Position numbers and translations under genes: made by a program. From Psychrobacillus lasiicapitis (GTDB lineage: Bacteria; Bacillota; Bacilli; Bacillales_A; Planococcaceae): 64,000 nt of DNA. Below are positions 20,610 to 29,496 of the stretch, piece after piece. Position 1 is the stretch's first letter. Every line of letters begins with the position of its first letter. The stretch covers positions 128,117-192,116 of the forward strand of contig NZ_VDGH01000001.1 of the NCBI RefSeq assembly GCF_006861795.1. Direction: 5' to 3'. Below the pieces are notes generated by a model, which was not told the DNA's origin, made no database searches, and was given only the letters and a program-made list of their open reading frames with translations.

Positions 20610-21720
20610 GATCTATTTTGTTCTTCTTTTTCTAGTCAGCATTTTAGTCGGGTGTACAGAAACAAATATATTGGATCGGGTAGGATTAACCACTTTAGTA
20701 GGCTATGATGTCGGGACAGAAGAAAGAATTTCAACAACTGCGGTTGTTAGAGAAATAAACCCTGAATTTCAAAGTAATGTTGAAGTGATTACAACGGAAA
20801 ACGAAACAAGTAAAGGAAATAGATTGAAAGCCAATCGAAGATTATCCAAAAAAATTACGATCGGTCAAATGCGAGTCGTTTTGTTTGGCGAAGAAGTGGC
20901 AAAAGGTGACCTTCACTTTTACATAGACTCCCTCCTCGAAAATCCGTCTGTTAGTAATGGGCTGTATTTGGCAGTTGTCGAAGGAGACACTTCCGAATTA
21001 CTTCAACATGAATATAAAAATATAGATGATATTGGTCAACATATCTATAGATTAATGGAACAAAATATAAAAAATGAACACATGATTTCTTCTACCTTGC
21101 ATGAAATTGCACACGATTACTATATGAAGGGCAAAGATATTGCGATGCCTATTATAAAACGAGAGGAAGAATTCGTCGAATTGACAGGTGTTGCCTTATT
21201 CAATGGTGGTAAAATGGTAAGCGCACTTCCAGTGGAAGATAGCTTTTATCTGAAAATCATGAGAGATAGTTTTAAGGCAGGCATATTTGAAACTATCTTA
21301 CCAAAAGAGGATATCCCTCCCGCTTTGATGAAAGACACGATTACCGAAATGCCAGTAGCGTTTGATGCAATTCGCTCAAAAAGAACATTGAAGTTAGTGG
21401 ATCCGGCTACCCCCGAGTTTGACGTACAGTTAAAAATTAAAGCAAGACTATTAGAAGTACATCCTAACATAAACACAGGAGATCCAAAAGTAATCGAAGG
21501 ACTTGAAAGTGCGGTAAGTAAAAATTTATCAAAAGAGCTAACAAGGATTGTTGCTCAATCCCAAAGCGTTCAATCGGATATCTTTGGCTTTGGCGATACA
21601 TATAGAAGCTCGGTGAGAAACTCTGAGTTGACGAAAGAGAAATGGCATGAAATGTATAAAAATATGAAGATAAATGTAAAGGTTAAGTTTGAAATACTTA
21701 GAGATGGCGTTTTTGAGTAA
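20596..21720 (+). CDS. Spore germination receptor C subunit, lipoprotein (Ger(x)C)
   Basis: C subunit of the germinant receptor: a lipoprotein held on the outer face of the spore inner membrane. The signal peptide ends in the lipobox LVGC (Cys19-20). The body follows the Ger(x)C pattern: RVGLTTLVGYDVG, KANRRLSKKITIGQMRVVLF, and near the end DIFGFGDTYRSSVRNSELTK EKWHEMY. ATG 20596 is preferred over the GTG one codon before because GGAG lies eight bases upstream. No terminator is evident before the convergent nucleoside hydrolase gene six bases away. Confidence 0.92.
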   Translation: MKKFRIYFVLLFLVSILVGCTETNILDRVGLTTLVGYDVGTEERISTTAVVREINPEFQSNVEVITTENETSKGNRLKANRRLSKKITIGQMRVVLFGEEVAKGDLHFYIDSLLENPSVSNGLYLAVVEGDTSELLQHEYKNIDDIGQHIYRLMEQNIKNEHMISSTLHEIAHDYYMKGKDIAMPIIKREEEFVELTGVALFNGGKMVSALPVEDSFYLKIMRDSFKAGIFETILPKEDIPPALMKDTITEMPVAFDAIRSKRTLKLVDPATPEFDVQLKIKARLLEVHPNINTGDPKVIEGLESAVSKNLSKELTRIVAQSQSVQSDIFGFGDTYRSSVRNSELTKEKWHEMYKNMKINVKVKFEILRDGVFE

Positions 21721-21725
21721 GCAAA

Positions 21726-22685
21726 TTACTCACCATTAAGATGTTGACCAATCATGACCGATAAAAAATGTTGAAAGAATACATTATAATTTAAATCAAA
21801 AGCAATTCGATGTGTTTTATTTTTGTTCGATTTTTGCGTATTGGAATGATGATTCTCCACAATGCTTTGCCCTCTCGCAGGACTTCCAAGGTCAAGTACG
21901 ATACTGATGGGATATGATTTAAAGGTGAACATTTCAGGGTGTATTACCGCCATTAATGTTACAACATCATGGACAGGTGCGCCTTGTAAAGAAGGATCAC
22001 GTTCCTGATAAAAGCGAGTATAATATTCCATCAATGATTTAAGGATTTTAGTTTTCCCAAATTGGTCGATATAATCTACCATGCCAGGTGTAACAATCGC
22101 CTTTTGTGTTGCATTTAACGGAATAATCGTGACATTATTGGCGTAAGTTAGCACAATATTCACAGCAATCGGATCCCCATAAAAATTTGCTTCCGCAACG
22201 GTTGTTACATTTCCTGGTACACCAAAAGCTCCACCCATAATATAATACTCCTCAATATTATTCATCAATTCCCTGTAGAGAATAAACATTGTTGCTAAAG
22301 AAGTAAGTCGACCAATATTGACAATTACTAAATCATTCTTGTAATTTTCTATGACTTTCACTATTTCAAAAAAATTTTCAAGTTCAAATTCTTGATCGTC
22401 GTTGGGAATAATAGGTCCTAATCCATGTTCTCCATGAATCTCTGGATAAAAAGCTGGCTGCTCCCCCGTTAAGGGCACATCCGCCCCATGTATAATAGGG
22501 ATAAAATTAGGATAGTCAAATACTTTTGTTAAGTAGTGAATATTAGAAACTGCATCCTCTCTTGATACATTCCCATAATCGGCTACTATTCCTACAATCT
22601 CTACCTCTTTATTTAAGCTTGCGTAAATGAGAGCGACTGTGTCATCAATGCCTATATCTCCAAATAATAATACCTTCTTTCCCAA
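21726..22685 (-). CDS. Nucleoside hydrolase (inosine/uridine-preferring family)
   Basis: Cytoplasmic enzyme that splits nucleosides into base and ribose for salvage. The N-terminal calcium site, usually DxDxxxDD, appears as FGDIGIDDTVALIYA (residues 8-22), so the first Asp of the usual DTDPGIDD is replaced by Gly-Asp shift. Other family pieces are VEIVGIVADYGNVS, IHGADVPL, GEHGLGPI, YIMGGAFGVPGNVT, ANFYGDPIAVNIVL and the late PVHDVVTLMAVIHP. Length 319 aa is normal. ATG at 22685 with CCTTGGGAAA context and GGGATCTCC upstream. Convergent with ger operon 1. Substrate is not predictable. Confidence 0.82.
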   Translation of the reverse strand: MGKKVLLFGDIGIDDTVALIYASLNKEVEIVGIVADYGNVSREDAVSNIHYLTKVFDYPNFIPIIHGADVPLTGEQPAFYPEIHGEHGLGPIIPNDDQEFELENFFEIVKVIENYKNDLVIVNIGRLTSLATMFILYRELMNNIEEYYIMGGAFGVPGNVTTVAEANFYGDPIAVNIVLTYANNVTIIPLNATQKAIVTPGMVDYIDQFGKTKILKSLMEYYTRFYQERDPSLQGAPVHDVVTLMAVIHPEMFTFKSYPISIVLDLGSPARGQSIVENHHSNTQKSNKNKTHRIAFDLNYNVFFQHFLSVMIGQHLNGE

Positions 22686-22958
22686 GGAGATCCCTCAACT
22701 TTCTATTTTTCAATTTTATTTTAATATACTATGCGGTTGTAGTTTGTCTTTATTCTGGTTACTAACATGTCCTTCATTTGCTACTTAAAGAAAAATCATT
22801 AAATGAGTTAACATAATATAATTATATAACTCCCCTTTATCTTAGCATTTCTATTTTAAGATGATTAAATTATCCGAAGACTCTTGCTTTACAGCTTTGC
22901 TAATGTAAAATATAAAGGAATGAAACAATCCTCCATACATTAGATAAAGGAGTAATTT

Positions 22959-23777
22959 ATGTTAACGAAAAAACAATTAGAAGATATTGACCAACTTCAA
23001 CAAGAATGTGAAAAGCATGATAACATCCAACTGAAGTTAAATTGGGAAATGCTTAGAAATCGTACTTCCACTCAATTGGACTTCTTTCAATATGAAAATG
23101 ATGAGTTAGTAGCCTTTTTGGGGTTATATCCGTTCGGGTCTACTATAGAAGTATGTGGTATGGTAAAGCCTATAGAACGGCGAAAGGGAAATTTCGCAAG
23201 ACTATTTCAACAAGCAATGACGATTGCTAAGCAACCTCAATTTAATAAAATCTTATTAAATGCGCCAACAAGTTCTACAGAAGCAAAACTGTTCTTAAAA
23301 ACAATTGGTGCAAATTATGTACTCACAGAGCATCAAATGAAGTGGAAAGAAAAACTTTTGGATGAAGTAAGTGGCTTTTCTTTGCGACAAGCAAATGAAA
23401 AGGATTTAGAAATGCGCGTTCGATTGGATGTGGAAGCATTTGGTTTAACGAAAGAAGACGCACATGCAATGGAAAGCAGAATCAATGGAGATAGTGACAA
23501 TGCTATGTACATGATTGATGTGAATGAAGAAACGGTCGGAAAAATTCGAGTGAAAAAAGAAAATGGAGAAGCATGGATCTATGGTTTTTCCATTCTACCT
23601 ACCCATCAAGGAAATGGTATTGGCCGGAAAGTAATACAAAAAGTAGTGAAAGAACAATCGACATCAGGTCACTCTGTACATCTTGAGGTTGAAACAACTA
23701 ATGCAAATGCACTTAAGCTGTATGAATCGGTTGGTTTTGTCGTCATACATGCCCAAGATTACTATAGTTATAATTGA
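22959..23777 (+). CDS. Two-domain GNAT acetyltransferase
   Basis: A 272-residue protein with two acetyltransferase-like halves. The N-terminal half has GMVKPIERRKGNFARLFQQA (a degenerate R/Q-x-x-G-x-G/A acetyl-CoA loop). The C-terminal half has a canonical motif, SILPTHQGNGIGRKVIQKVV (near residue 210), followed by EVETTNANALKLYESVGF, the typical final helix-strand. The acceptor substrate is unknown. The ATG at 22959 follows AAAGGAGTAATTT. Monocistronic, ended by a hairpin shared with the convergent acetyltransferase gene. Confidence 0.85.
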   Translation: MLTKKQLEDIDQLQQECEKHDNIQLKLNWEMLRNRTSTQLDFFQYENDELVAFLGLYPFGSTIEVCGMVKPIERRKGNFARLFQQAMTIAKQPQFNKILLNAPTSSTEAKLFLKTIGANYVLTEHQMKWKEKLLDEVSGFSLRQANEKDLEMRVRLDVEAFGLTKEDAHAMESRINGDSDNAMYMIDVNEETVGKIRVKKENGEAWIYGFSILPTHQGNGIGRKVIQKVVKEQSTSGHSVHLEVETTNANALKLYESVGFVVIHAQDYYSYN

Positions 23778-23789
23778 ATAATAATTTCT

Positions 23790-23830
23790 ACCCTGCTATT
23801 AATTGTTTAAATTAACTAGCAGGGTTTTTT
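23790..23830. terminator. Bidirectional terminator between two acetyltransferase genes
   Basis: ACCCTGCTA pairs with TAGCAGGGT (further TTAATT/AATTAA pairing inside), followed by a run of seven T's. Confidence 0.82.
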
Positions 23831-23843
23831 TGATTGAATAGAT

Positions 23844-24392
23844 TTACATTTCTTCCTCCCAATCCTTCTTCAACATTCCATAAACTACATGGTCAACATA
23901 ATGATCATACAACCACTCTGATTGACGAATACACCCTTCTTCTGTGAAACCTAGTCTTTCAGGGATTGCTCTACTTTTTTTGTTTTCGACAGCAGCACGA
24001 ATTTCTACTCTGTTTAATTTCAAGTCGTTTAGTGCGTAATCGACAAAGGCTTTAACCGATTTGGTCATTAAACCTGAACCAACATAATCATCTCCAAGCC
24101 AGTAACCAATACTAGTTGATTTATTACTCCAGTTAATGTGATGAAATCCAAGAACACCAGCAAGCTTTCCATCATACCAAATTCCTGCCTGCACTCCATT
24201 ATTTTCACTAAATTGTTTCATCGTTGACTGGATAAAGTTTTGTGTATCTGCAACGGTCTTGGTGAAATCGATGAATGGTAGCCATTCTCTCAAGCTATCT
24301 TTTGAGCCAATTGTTAAATCGAACAAATGTTCAGCATCCCGTAAATCGAGCATTTTTAGTTTTGTTTTCTCGTCAATATCGTATGTAAACAA
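23844..24392 (-). CDS. RimJ/RimL-type GNAT acetyltransferase (YdaF-like)
   Basis: A 182-residue N-acetyltransferase of the ribosomal-protein-serine type, very like B. subtilis YdaF in layout. It has MFTYDIDEKTKLKMLDLRDA at the start, GIWYDGKLAGVLGFHHINW, then SIGYWLGDDYVGSGLMTKSV (acetyl-CoA binding loop), and LNRVEIRAAVENKKSRAIPE RLGF. Members of this group acetylate protein N-termini or small molecules; the target is unknown. ATG at 24392 follows GGGGGGCTTACTTTG-like sequence. Convergent with the preceding gene. Confidence 0.85.
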   Translation of the reverse strand: MFTYDIDEKTKLKMLDLRDAEHLFDLTIGSKDSLREWLPFIDFTKTVADTQNFIQSTMKQFSENNGVQAGIWYDGKLAGVLGFHHINWSNKSTSIGYWLGDDYVGSGLMTKSVKAFVDYALNDLKLNRVEIRAAVENKKSRAIPERLGFTEEGCIRQSEWLYDHYVDHVVYGMLKKDWEEEM

Positions 24393-24599
24393 AGTAAGCC
24401 CCCCTAAAATAGATTAATCTGCTATCACTTCCTTATTATATCAAACATTCAGAAACTAAAAACAATAATTTAGTTTACATAATAATATTATGTATTTCTT
24501 CGTCGATTAGAGTGTTCACAAATGTATTTCTGTATTGATAGATGGAAGAAATATCTATACACTAAATTTATAAAGAAAATGGGGTGAGAAAAACAACTT

Positions 24600-25526
24600 A
24601 TGAATACAAACACAGAAAAAAGAACGTTCTTTCAATGGCTAAATTTTTTGATTCCGTACTTTTATACAGCAGGAATCACTCTTATTTTAGCGTGGATGAT
24701 CATAGCATCGATCCTAATAGGTTTCACTACATTGAAAGATAATCCGAAAGCTTTTTTTCTACAAACTGAAAATACTAGCAATAACAATCAGTCTATTCAT
24801 ACACCCGAAGCAGATATAAATGTCAGCAATCAACCAGAGAAACAAACAGCATTTTCAATTATTGTTCAACCTTTTGTGGAATCGAATTTCAATCAAATCA
24901 TTTTTCGCGGACTCTTCTTACTTTTCATTTGGTTGCTTTTATTTCTAACGATACCTGTTGCTTTTAAACGATTAAAACGATTTAAGTTTTTAAATCTTGA
25001 ATTTGAGGTAGATAATATTGAACTTGCGGCAATAGAAACTGTTGAAATAAGCGGAACTAAAGCACGGCTTATGGCATATTTCACTGGGGATGATGCATCT
25101 GGAAGAACGTTTGATTTTTTGTCTCAATCTACAATAGACTTTAAAGAAGTATTAGAATATTTCCTAGCTGAAACACAACTTGGATACAAAAATCATCCTA
25201 TAAATGGTATATTTACGTATAAAATATATAATAGTACAGCACCTGAAAAATTGCATGATCTAGTAGAGGAATCCAAAGAATCTGGCGAAGCGGCGGTTTG
25301 TAATAAAATCGATGAAGATAATTTATTAAAGAAAAGCTATCTTATATTCTATTTTCCTTATAATCACACTGAATATATTACTGTAATTGAAAGTTATTCC
25401 TATTCGTTTGACATTTTAGACAAGTATTTATTTGAACTGCTTCATAAAACTATAAGTAAAAATCTCGAAAATATCGAATATATGGTTGCCTTGACAAACA
25501 CTAATGAGAGTACGAACGTAGAATAA
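24600..25526 (+). CDS. Membrane protein with C-terminal GAF-like domain
   Basis: A 308-residue protein I cannot assign to a named family. Two membrane helices are visible, about residues 16-42 and 98-120, enclosing a roughly 50-residue Asn/Gln/Ser-rich extracytoplasmic loop. After a basic stretch (KRLKRFKFLN) comes a cytoplasmic domain (about 150-300) whose later part, KSYLIFYFPYNHTEYITVIE, then SYSYSFDILDKYLFELL, has the strand-helix rhythm of a GAF-like small-ligand domain ending in a long helix. No kinase, cyclase or HTH follows. Start ATG at 24600, with GGGGTGAG eleven bases upstream. The GAF assignment is tentative. Confidence 0.6.
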   Translation: MNTNTEKRTFFQWLNFLIPYFYTAGITLILAWMIIASILIGFTTLKDNPKAFFLQTENTSNNNQSIHTPEADINVSNQPEKQTAFSIIVQPFVESNFNQIIFRGLFLLFIWLLLFLTIPVAFKRLKRFKFLNLEFEVDNIELAAIETVEISGTKARLMAYFTGDDASGRTFDFLSQSTIDFKEVLEYFLAETQLGYKNHPINGIFTYKIYNSTAPEKLHDLVEESKESGEAAVCNKIDEDNLLKKSYLIFYFPYNHTEYITVIESYSYSFDILDKYLFELLHKTISKNLENIEYMVALTNTNESTNVE

Positions 25527-25582
25527 CTTCTCTTGACCTATTGCAAAAAAATAATGTACTATAGAGAAAAGGAGTGATATAT

Positions 25583-25774
25583 ATGGTAAATGTCAAAACT
25601 CCAATTAATACCGATGAAGTTAAAGAACGTGCAGCAAGGAATTTGAGCCGATTTAGCGCAAAACAAAAATCTAAAAATGTGAAAAATATAACTGGTGATA
25701 TCGTTAAGCCAATCCAATTAAGTAAGTCAGAACCATTAGTAAGACGAATGACGAACTTTCAAAAAAGTAATTGA
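25583..25774 (+). CDS. Small basic hypothetical protein
   Basis: A 63-residue protein (MVNVKTPINTDEVKERAARN...) rich in Lys, Ser and Asn; no family recognised. The ATG at 25583 has AAAGGAGTGATATAT directly upstream, a good site, whereas the frame's earlier GTG at 25574 overlaps it. It follows the GAF-like membrane gene by 56 bases on the same strand and has its own terminator, so the two could be co-transcribed. Function unknown. Confidence 0.6.
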   Translation: MVNVKTPINTDEVKERAARNLSRFSAKQKSKNVKNITGDIVKPIQLSKSEPLVRRMTNFQKSN

Positions 25775-25779
25775 TGATA

Positions 25780-25806
25780 ACCCGCTCTTTAAAGCGGGTG
25801 TTTTTT
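25780..25806 (+). terminator. Rho-independent terminator
   Basis: ACCCGCT/AGCGGGT stem with a TTTAA loop and a TTTTTT run. The convergent small gene on the minus strand ends within it. Confidence 0.85.
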
Positions 25807-25974
25807 ATTATGTCTTAAACTTTTCGAATGTTTTTTGGCTATTTCTTGCATAATCGGGGAGGATCCAACTAAATCAGCTGCATGTTTTATTGGCAAACTT
25901 CGCAGATTTAATTCACTTATGCTTTTAAATTTTTCTCCTTTTAAATACCTTTTGTAAATTTCCGATATCTTCAA
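25789..25974 (-). CDS. Small basic hypothetical protein (TTG start)
   Basis: A 61-residue Lys-rich protein (MKISEIYKRYLKGEKFKSIS...). No family is recognised. The start is a TTG at 25974 with a strong AAAAGGAGG nine bases upstream, which is the main support. The last six codons run through the terminator hairpin of the opposing gene, as seen for the small basic gene at 7392-7619. Moderate confidence that it is expressed. Confidence 0.5.
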   Translation of the reverse strand: MKISEIYKRYLKGEKFKSISELNLRSLPIKHAADLVGSSPIMQEIAKKHSKSLRHNKKHPL

Positions 25975-26319
25975 GGTACGACGCCTCCTTTTCCATTAAC
26001 TTTTCCGTATGCGTATATTGTAGTATATTCCCTTCTTTCTAAATGTTATTCAAATCGTCGAGAAAAGCTTTTACATTGTAAATTTTGAGTTCTCTGTAGT
26101 GAAACGTGGATGGTGGATTAACAACTTTACGGAATCTCAATAAGAAAAAAGAAAAATTGTGCCCTTTACTTATATGTCATCCCAACTCGCAGACCAATGA
26201 AATGACGTCTAAGTGTGTGGGCCGATGAATCGAGCTTTCACTTCAGCTCAAGCATCGACCATAACAGACACTGTAGTCGCACCATTTATTTATTAATTAC
26301 TTTACATAATATAATTATA
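25975..26319. other. Intergenic region without a recognised gene
   Basis: Between the small TTG-start gene and the recombinase gene. It contains an imperfect hairpin at 26223-26257 (CGATG..GAGCT with AGCTC..CATCG) but no T run. Nothing else is recognised. Confidence 0.4.
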
Positions 26320-27264
26320 TTAACCTAATTGATTAAAAGGATTATTTTCAATTACCTGTTGTATTTCTTTATCCTCCACATGTGTATAAATTTGGGTCGT
26401 GGAAACACTGGTATGACCAAGTATATGCTGCAAACTACGGATATCAGCTCCATTTTTGTACATTATCGTAGCTGAAGTATGTCTGAGCTTATGTGGAGTT
26501 AGTTTCTCTTTGTTCAAACCAGAATCCGCATTTATTTGTTTTACAATCTTGGCGACTGTTTGACGAGTTAACCTTGTCCCTTTTTGAGATAAGAATAAGG
26601 CTTCGTTTGTATTTGCCCCTTGTATGTACTTGCGTTCCTTTAACATATAAACTTCAAGCGATTGAATGCAAACATTGTTTAAGAAGACTGTTCGTTCCTT
26701 GTCTCCCTTCCCTATTACATGCAATATTCTATCCTGAATCGAATTTAAGTTTAAACTACATAACTCCGATACACGGAGTCCTAAGTTTAAAAAGAACATA
26801 ATCATCGCGTAATTACGATAGTAATGATTATTTCTTTTAATGCCTTTGATAAAAATTTCCGCATCTTCTTGGTTCATATAAATCGGTTTTTTCTTCCCGA
26901 TTTTTGGTGTTTCCAATTCATCTGCTACATTCTCTTCTATTAATCTTCTTTTCCCTTTTAAATATTTGAAGAATGATTTTATGGTTGCTGCTTTTCGTGC
27001 TCTCGTTGCCGCACTGTTTCCTCGTTTCACTTCACAGAATTCCAAAAATAAGTATATGTCTTCTAAAGAAATTTCGCGGATAAAGTCGATCGATATATCT
27101 TTTAGATCTATGTCTTCCATTTTGGCAGGATCAATATCATTTTCTAGCGCTTTTAAAAAGCGCAGAAACAAAACGATATCATATTCGTATTCTTTTCGTG
27201 TTCGCATCGATTTTCCTTTTATAGTTGTTAAATATACTAAAAAGTCTTTTACTATTTTCGGCAT
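26320..27264 (-). CDS. Solitary tyrosine recombinase (XerC/D-like)
   Basis: Site-specific DNA recombinase of 314 aa. An N-terminal SAM-like core-binding domain (about 1-110) precedes the catalytic domain. The full catalytic set is visible: Arg164 (LNLGLRVSEL), a Lys in GKGDKERT (186-189), His258 and Arg261 in HKLRHTSA, His284 in LGHTSVSTT, and the nucleophile Tyr293 in QIYTH. Length fits Xer-type rather than phage integrases with extra arm-binding domains. ATG at 27264 has GAGGTGG five to six bases upstream. No excisionase, phage or cargo genes are adjacent; a perfect inverted repeat lies 35 bases upstream of the start codon. Its target site is unknown. Confidence 0.88.
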   Translation of the reverse strand: MPKIVKDFLVYLTTIKGKSMRTRKEYEYDIVLFLRFLKALENDIDPAKMEDIDLKDISIDFIREISLEDIYLFLEFCEVKRGNSAATRARKAATIKSFFKYLKGKRRLIEENVADELETPKIGKKKPIYMNQEDAEIFIKGIKRNNHYYRNYAMIMFFLNLGLRVSELCSLNLNSIQDRILHVIGKGDKERTVFLNNVCIQSLEVYMLKERKYIQGANTNEALFLSQKGTRLTRQTVAKIVKQINADSGLNKEKLTPHKLRHTSATIMYKNGADIRSLQHILGHTSVSTTQIYTHVEDKEIQQVIENNPFNQLG

Positions 27265-27298
27265 TTATTCCACCTCTTCCTCTCCTAGTTTATCACAA

Positions 27299-27334
27299 AA
27301 TAAGGTTCCCAAATATGAATTTGGGAACCTTATT
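27299..27334. repeat. Perfect 16-bp inverted repeat beside the recombinase gene
   Basis: AATAAGGTTCCCAAAT and ATTTGGGAACCTTATT separated by only ATGA. It lies in the recombinase leader, 35 bases before the start codon. It could be a terminator for transcription reading in from the right (T content is low), a leader hairpin, or a protein binding site. Confidence 0.6.
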
Positions 27335-27862
27335 GGAATTTAAGTAGATTTTCATAAAAAAATTCCCTACCCATCAATCTTTTTAATAATAAATGGAATA
27401 AATTAGGGATGCTTCAAATTCGCTCTTAGAGGCGTTTATCTTTTTATTTGTGTGTAATTGTAGGTAAACGGCTTTAAAAATTAACGTGTTGAAAGTAAAT
27501 GAAGAACGATTTATAGCTACTTTAAAAATGAAGGCATTGTATTCAATTCATTAGAACTCGCGGATAGGAACTTCGTTCATTTGAGCTACGGTCCTTTCGT
27601 ACTTACTGAGTAATAGCTATTTTTATAGTGCCACTTCACTTAATTGAAATATCTATAAAATATTGAATACACAAAAAGACCGAACAGTGCATCTAACGGT
27701 CTTTTTGCAATTAAATTCAAACATTACTTTTTGAATTATATGGTATATCCATTAAATTATTTGATTCTTTTTGTATCAATCATTCCACACCTGCATTAAA
27801 AAACTTGGCAGCCCCCAACTTGTTAGCTCCTCATCTGCAATTTTAGATTATCGGTGCATATT
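27335..27862. other. Intergenic region without genes, one terminator
   Basis: About 530 bases between the recombinase and amidohydrolase genes. Apart from the terminator at 27673-27706 I see no gene, repeat or RNA family here. Confidence 0.45.
27673..27706. terminator. Terminator-like hairpin downstream of the amidohydrolase gene
   Basis: AAAAAGACCG/CGGTCTTTTT, usable in either direction. It lies 157 bases past the amidohydrolase stop on the minus strand and is its most likely terminator. Confidence 0.65.
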
Positions 27863-29464
27863 TTAAATAGAAGGAACTCCTTCTTTGAGATACACTAATT
27901 CTCCTTTCAAAAAGGTTGCTTCGACAGATATTTTATCAATTTCATCGGGAGATACTTCTAATATATCTTTGTTTAACACAATAAAGTCTGCACGATAACC
28001 TTCTTTTAACTGACCAACATTTGGGAGGCGAGTAATGTATTGAGCACCTCTTGTATAGAGTTCAATTGCAGTTTCGACATCAATTTTTTCGGTATCACCT
28101 GTATTCGTACCATCATAAGCAACACGAGTTACAGCAGATTTGATACCAACAAAAGGATTTACTGGATCTGCCCATGCAGTGGCTGGAGCATCAGAGGAAA
28201 ACGCTACTGGAATACCCGAATTTAACATTGATTTAATTGGATAGGTTGTTTTGGTTCGATCAGAACCTAAATTTTTCAGATAACTTTCAATTTCTGCATA
28301 TAAAAAAATAGGTTGCGGAACAAAAGCGATACCCATTTCTGCCGCACGATCTATAGCCTGCATTGTAGGCATAGCGGCGTGTTCGATACGAATGGACGGA
28401 CCATCTTGAAGCCAAGCTTCTTTTCCATAAAATGTGTTCACGATTAAATCAATCGCCTGTTCGCCCATTGCATGGACCACCAATTGCACACCATGTTTTT
28501 TGGCATGCTCAGCCGCTTCTAACAGTTCATTTTCTGAAGTAGTTGAAATACCGTAGTTATCTTCTTCACCAAGAAAAGGTGGATTGACCCACGCTGTTCT
28601 TCCTGATACACTTCCATCTGCAAATAGTTTCACTCCACCAATATGAATAGGATTTTTCCGATCCGTGTTTTCGTCATTTAAAATAGGATTCATTTTTAAA
28701 TCATGCCACATATAATATAAAACAACATTTTGAGTTAAACCTTTATCTCTTGCTAGTGTATATATATCTACATAATCCATCGGTTTATGGCTAGCCATAA
28801 GGTCTGTGATTGCTGTAATACCGTGTGCATATAAAGATTGTGTCAGCTCAGCAAGTCGAGAAGCATTCTCTTCCATGGAAAGCTGTGGCATTTTATTTAA
28901 CACTAATAATCTAGCACTTTCTCGTAATATGCCAGTTGGTTCGCCATTCTTATCTCGGTCGATTTTTCCCCCAGCAGGGTCAGGTGTATCTTTACTAATA
29001 CCAGCTATTGAAAGTGCTTTACTATTCACAGAAATGATATGTCCACATGTACGGGTAACGACAATTGGCTTGTCTATAGAAACTTTATCTAAATCCTGTC
29101 GGTTTGGCGCCCGTCCCTCTTTAAGCTTACCTTCGTCATAACCCCAACCTTCAATCCAATCTTCCTCAATCATTGTCCTAAATTCACGGATCATGTCCTC
29201 TACGGAATAAACTAACGGAGGAGTACATGCAATTTGTTTAGAAAAATTAGCAAGTAATAGGGGATGCATATGTGCATCAATAATTCCCGGTAACACTCGG
29301 CGCCCCTTTAAGTCAATTACCACTTCTTCAAAGTTTTGAATTTCCTCTTGGTTACCTATCCATTCAATATTACCATTTTGAATAATCATCGCATTCGCAT
29401 ATTTTTTTTCCATATTGGACGTAAAAATTTTACCGTTAATAAACATTAGTTTTTTCATTTCCAT
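27863..29464 (-). CDS. YtcJ-like amidohydrolase
   Basis: Metal-dependent amidohydrolase of the Amidohydro_3 type, 533 aa. It shows the metal-binding HMH in GIIDAHMHPLL (near residue 65), WGYDEGKL, VTRTCGHIISVNS, HGITAITDL, VHAMGEQAIDL near residue 340, RIEHAAMP and FSSDAPATAW near 440. Family members hydrolyse N-acyl or cyclic amides; the substrate is unknown. The ATG at 29464 has AAAGGAG nine bases upstream. It follows brnQ by 32 bases, so the pair is an operon; uptake of a branched-chain compound plus hydrolysis of an amide is a plausible but unproven link. Confidence 0.85.
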   Translation of the reverse strand: MEMKKLMFINGKIFTSNMEKKYANAMIIQNGNIEWIGNQEEIQNFEEVVIDLKGRRVLPGIIDAHMHPLLLANFSKQIACTPPLVYSVEDMIREFRTMIEEDWIEGWGYDEGKLKEGRAPNRQDLDKVSIDKPIVVTRTCGHIISVNSKALSIAGISKDTPDPAGGKIDRDKNGEPTGILRESARLLVLNKMPQLSMEENASRLAELTQSLYAHGITAITDLMASHKPMDYVDIYTLARDKGLTQNVVLYYMWHDLKMNPILNDENTDRKNPIHIGGVKLFADGSVSGRTAWVNPPFLGEEDNYGISTTSENELLEAAEHAKKHGVQLVVHAMGEQAIDLIVNTFYGKEAWLQDGPSIRIEHAAMPTMQAIDRAAEMGIAFVPQPIFLYAEIESYLKNLGSDRTKTTYPIKSMLNSGIPVAFSSDAPATAWADPVNPFVGIKSAVTRVAYDGTNTGDTEKIDVETAIELYTRGAQYITRLPNVGQLKEGYRADFIVLNKDILEVSPDEIDKISVEATFLKGELVYLKEGVPSI

Positions 29465-29496
29465 GATGTAAGTCTCCTTTATATTTCTAGTTTAGA

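Noticed and set aside
26320-27264. Prophage or integrative element around the recombinase.
   Set aside because: No excisionase, structural, replication or conjugation genes, and no attachment-site direct repeats were seen.
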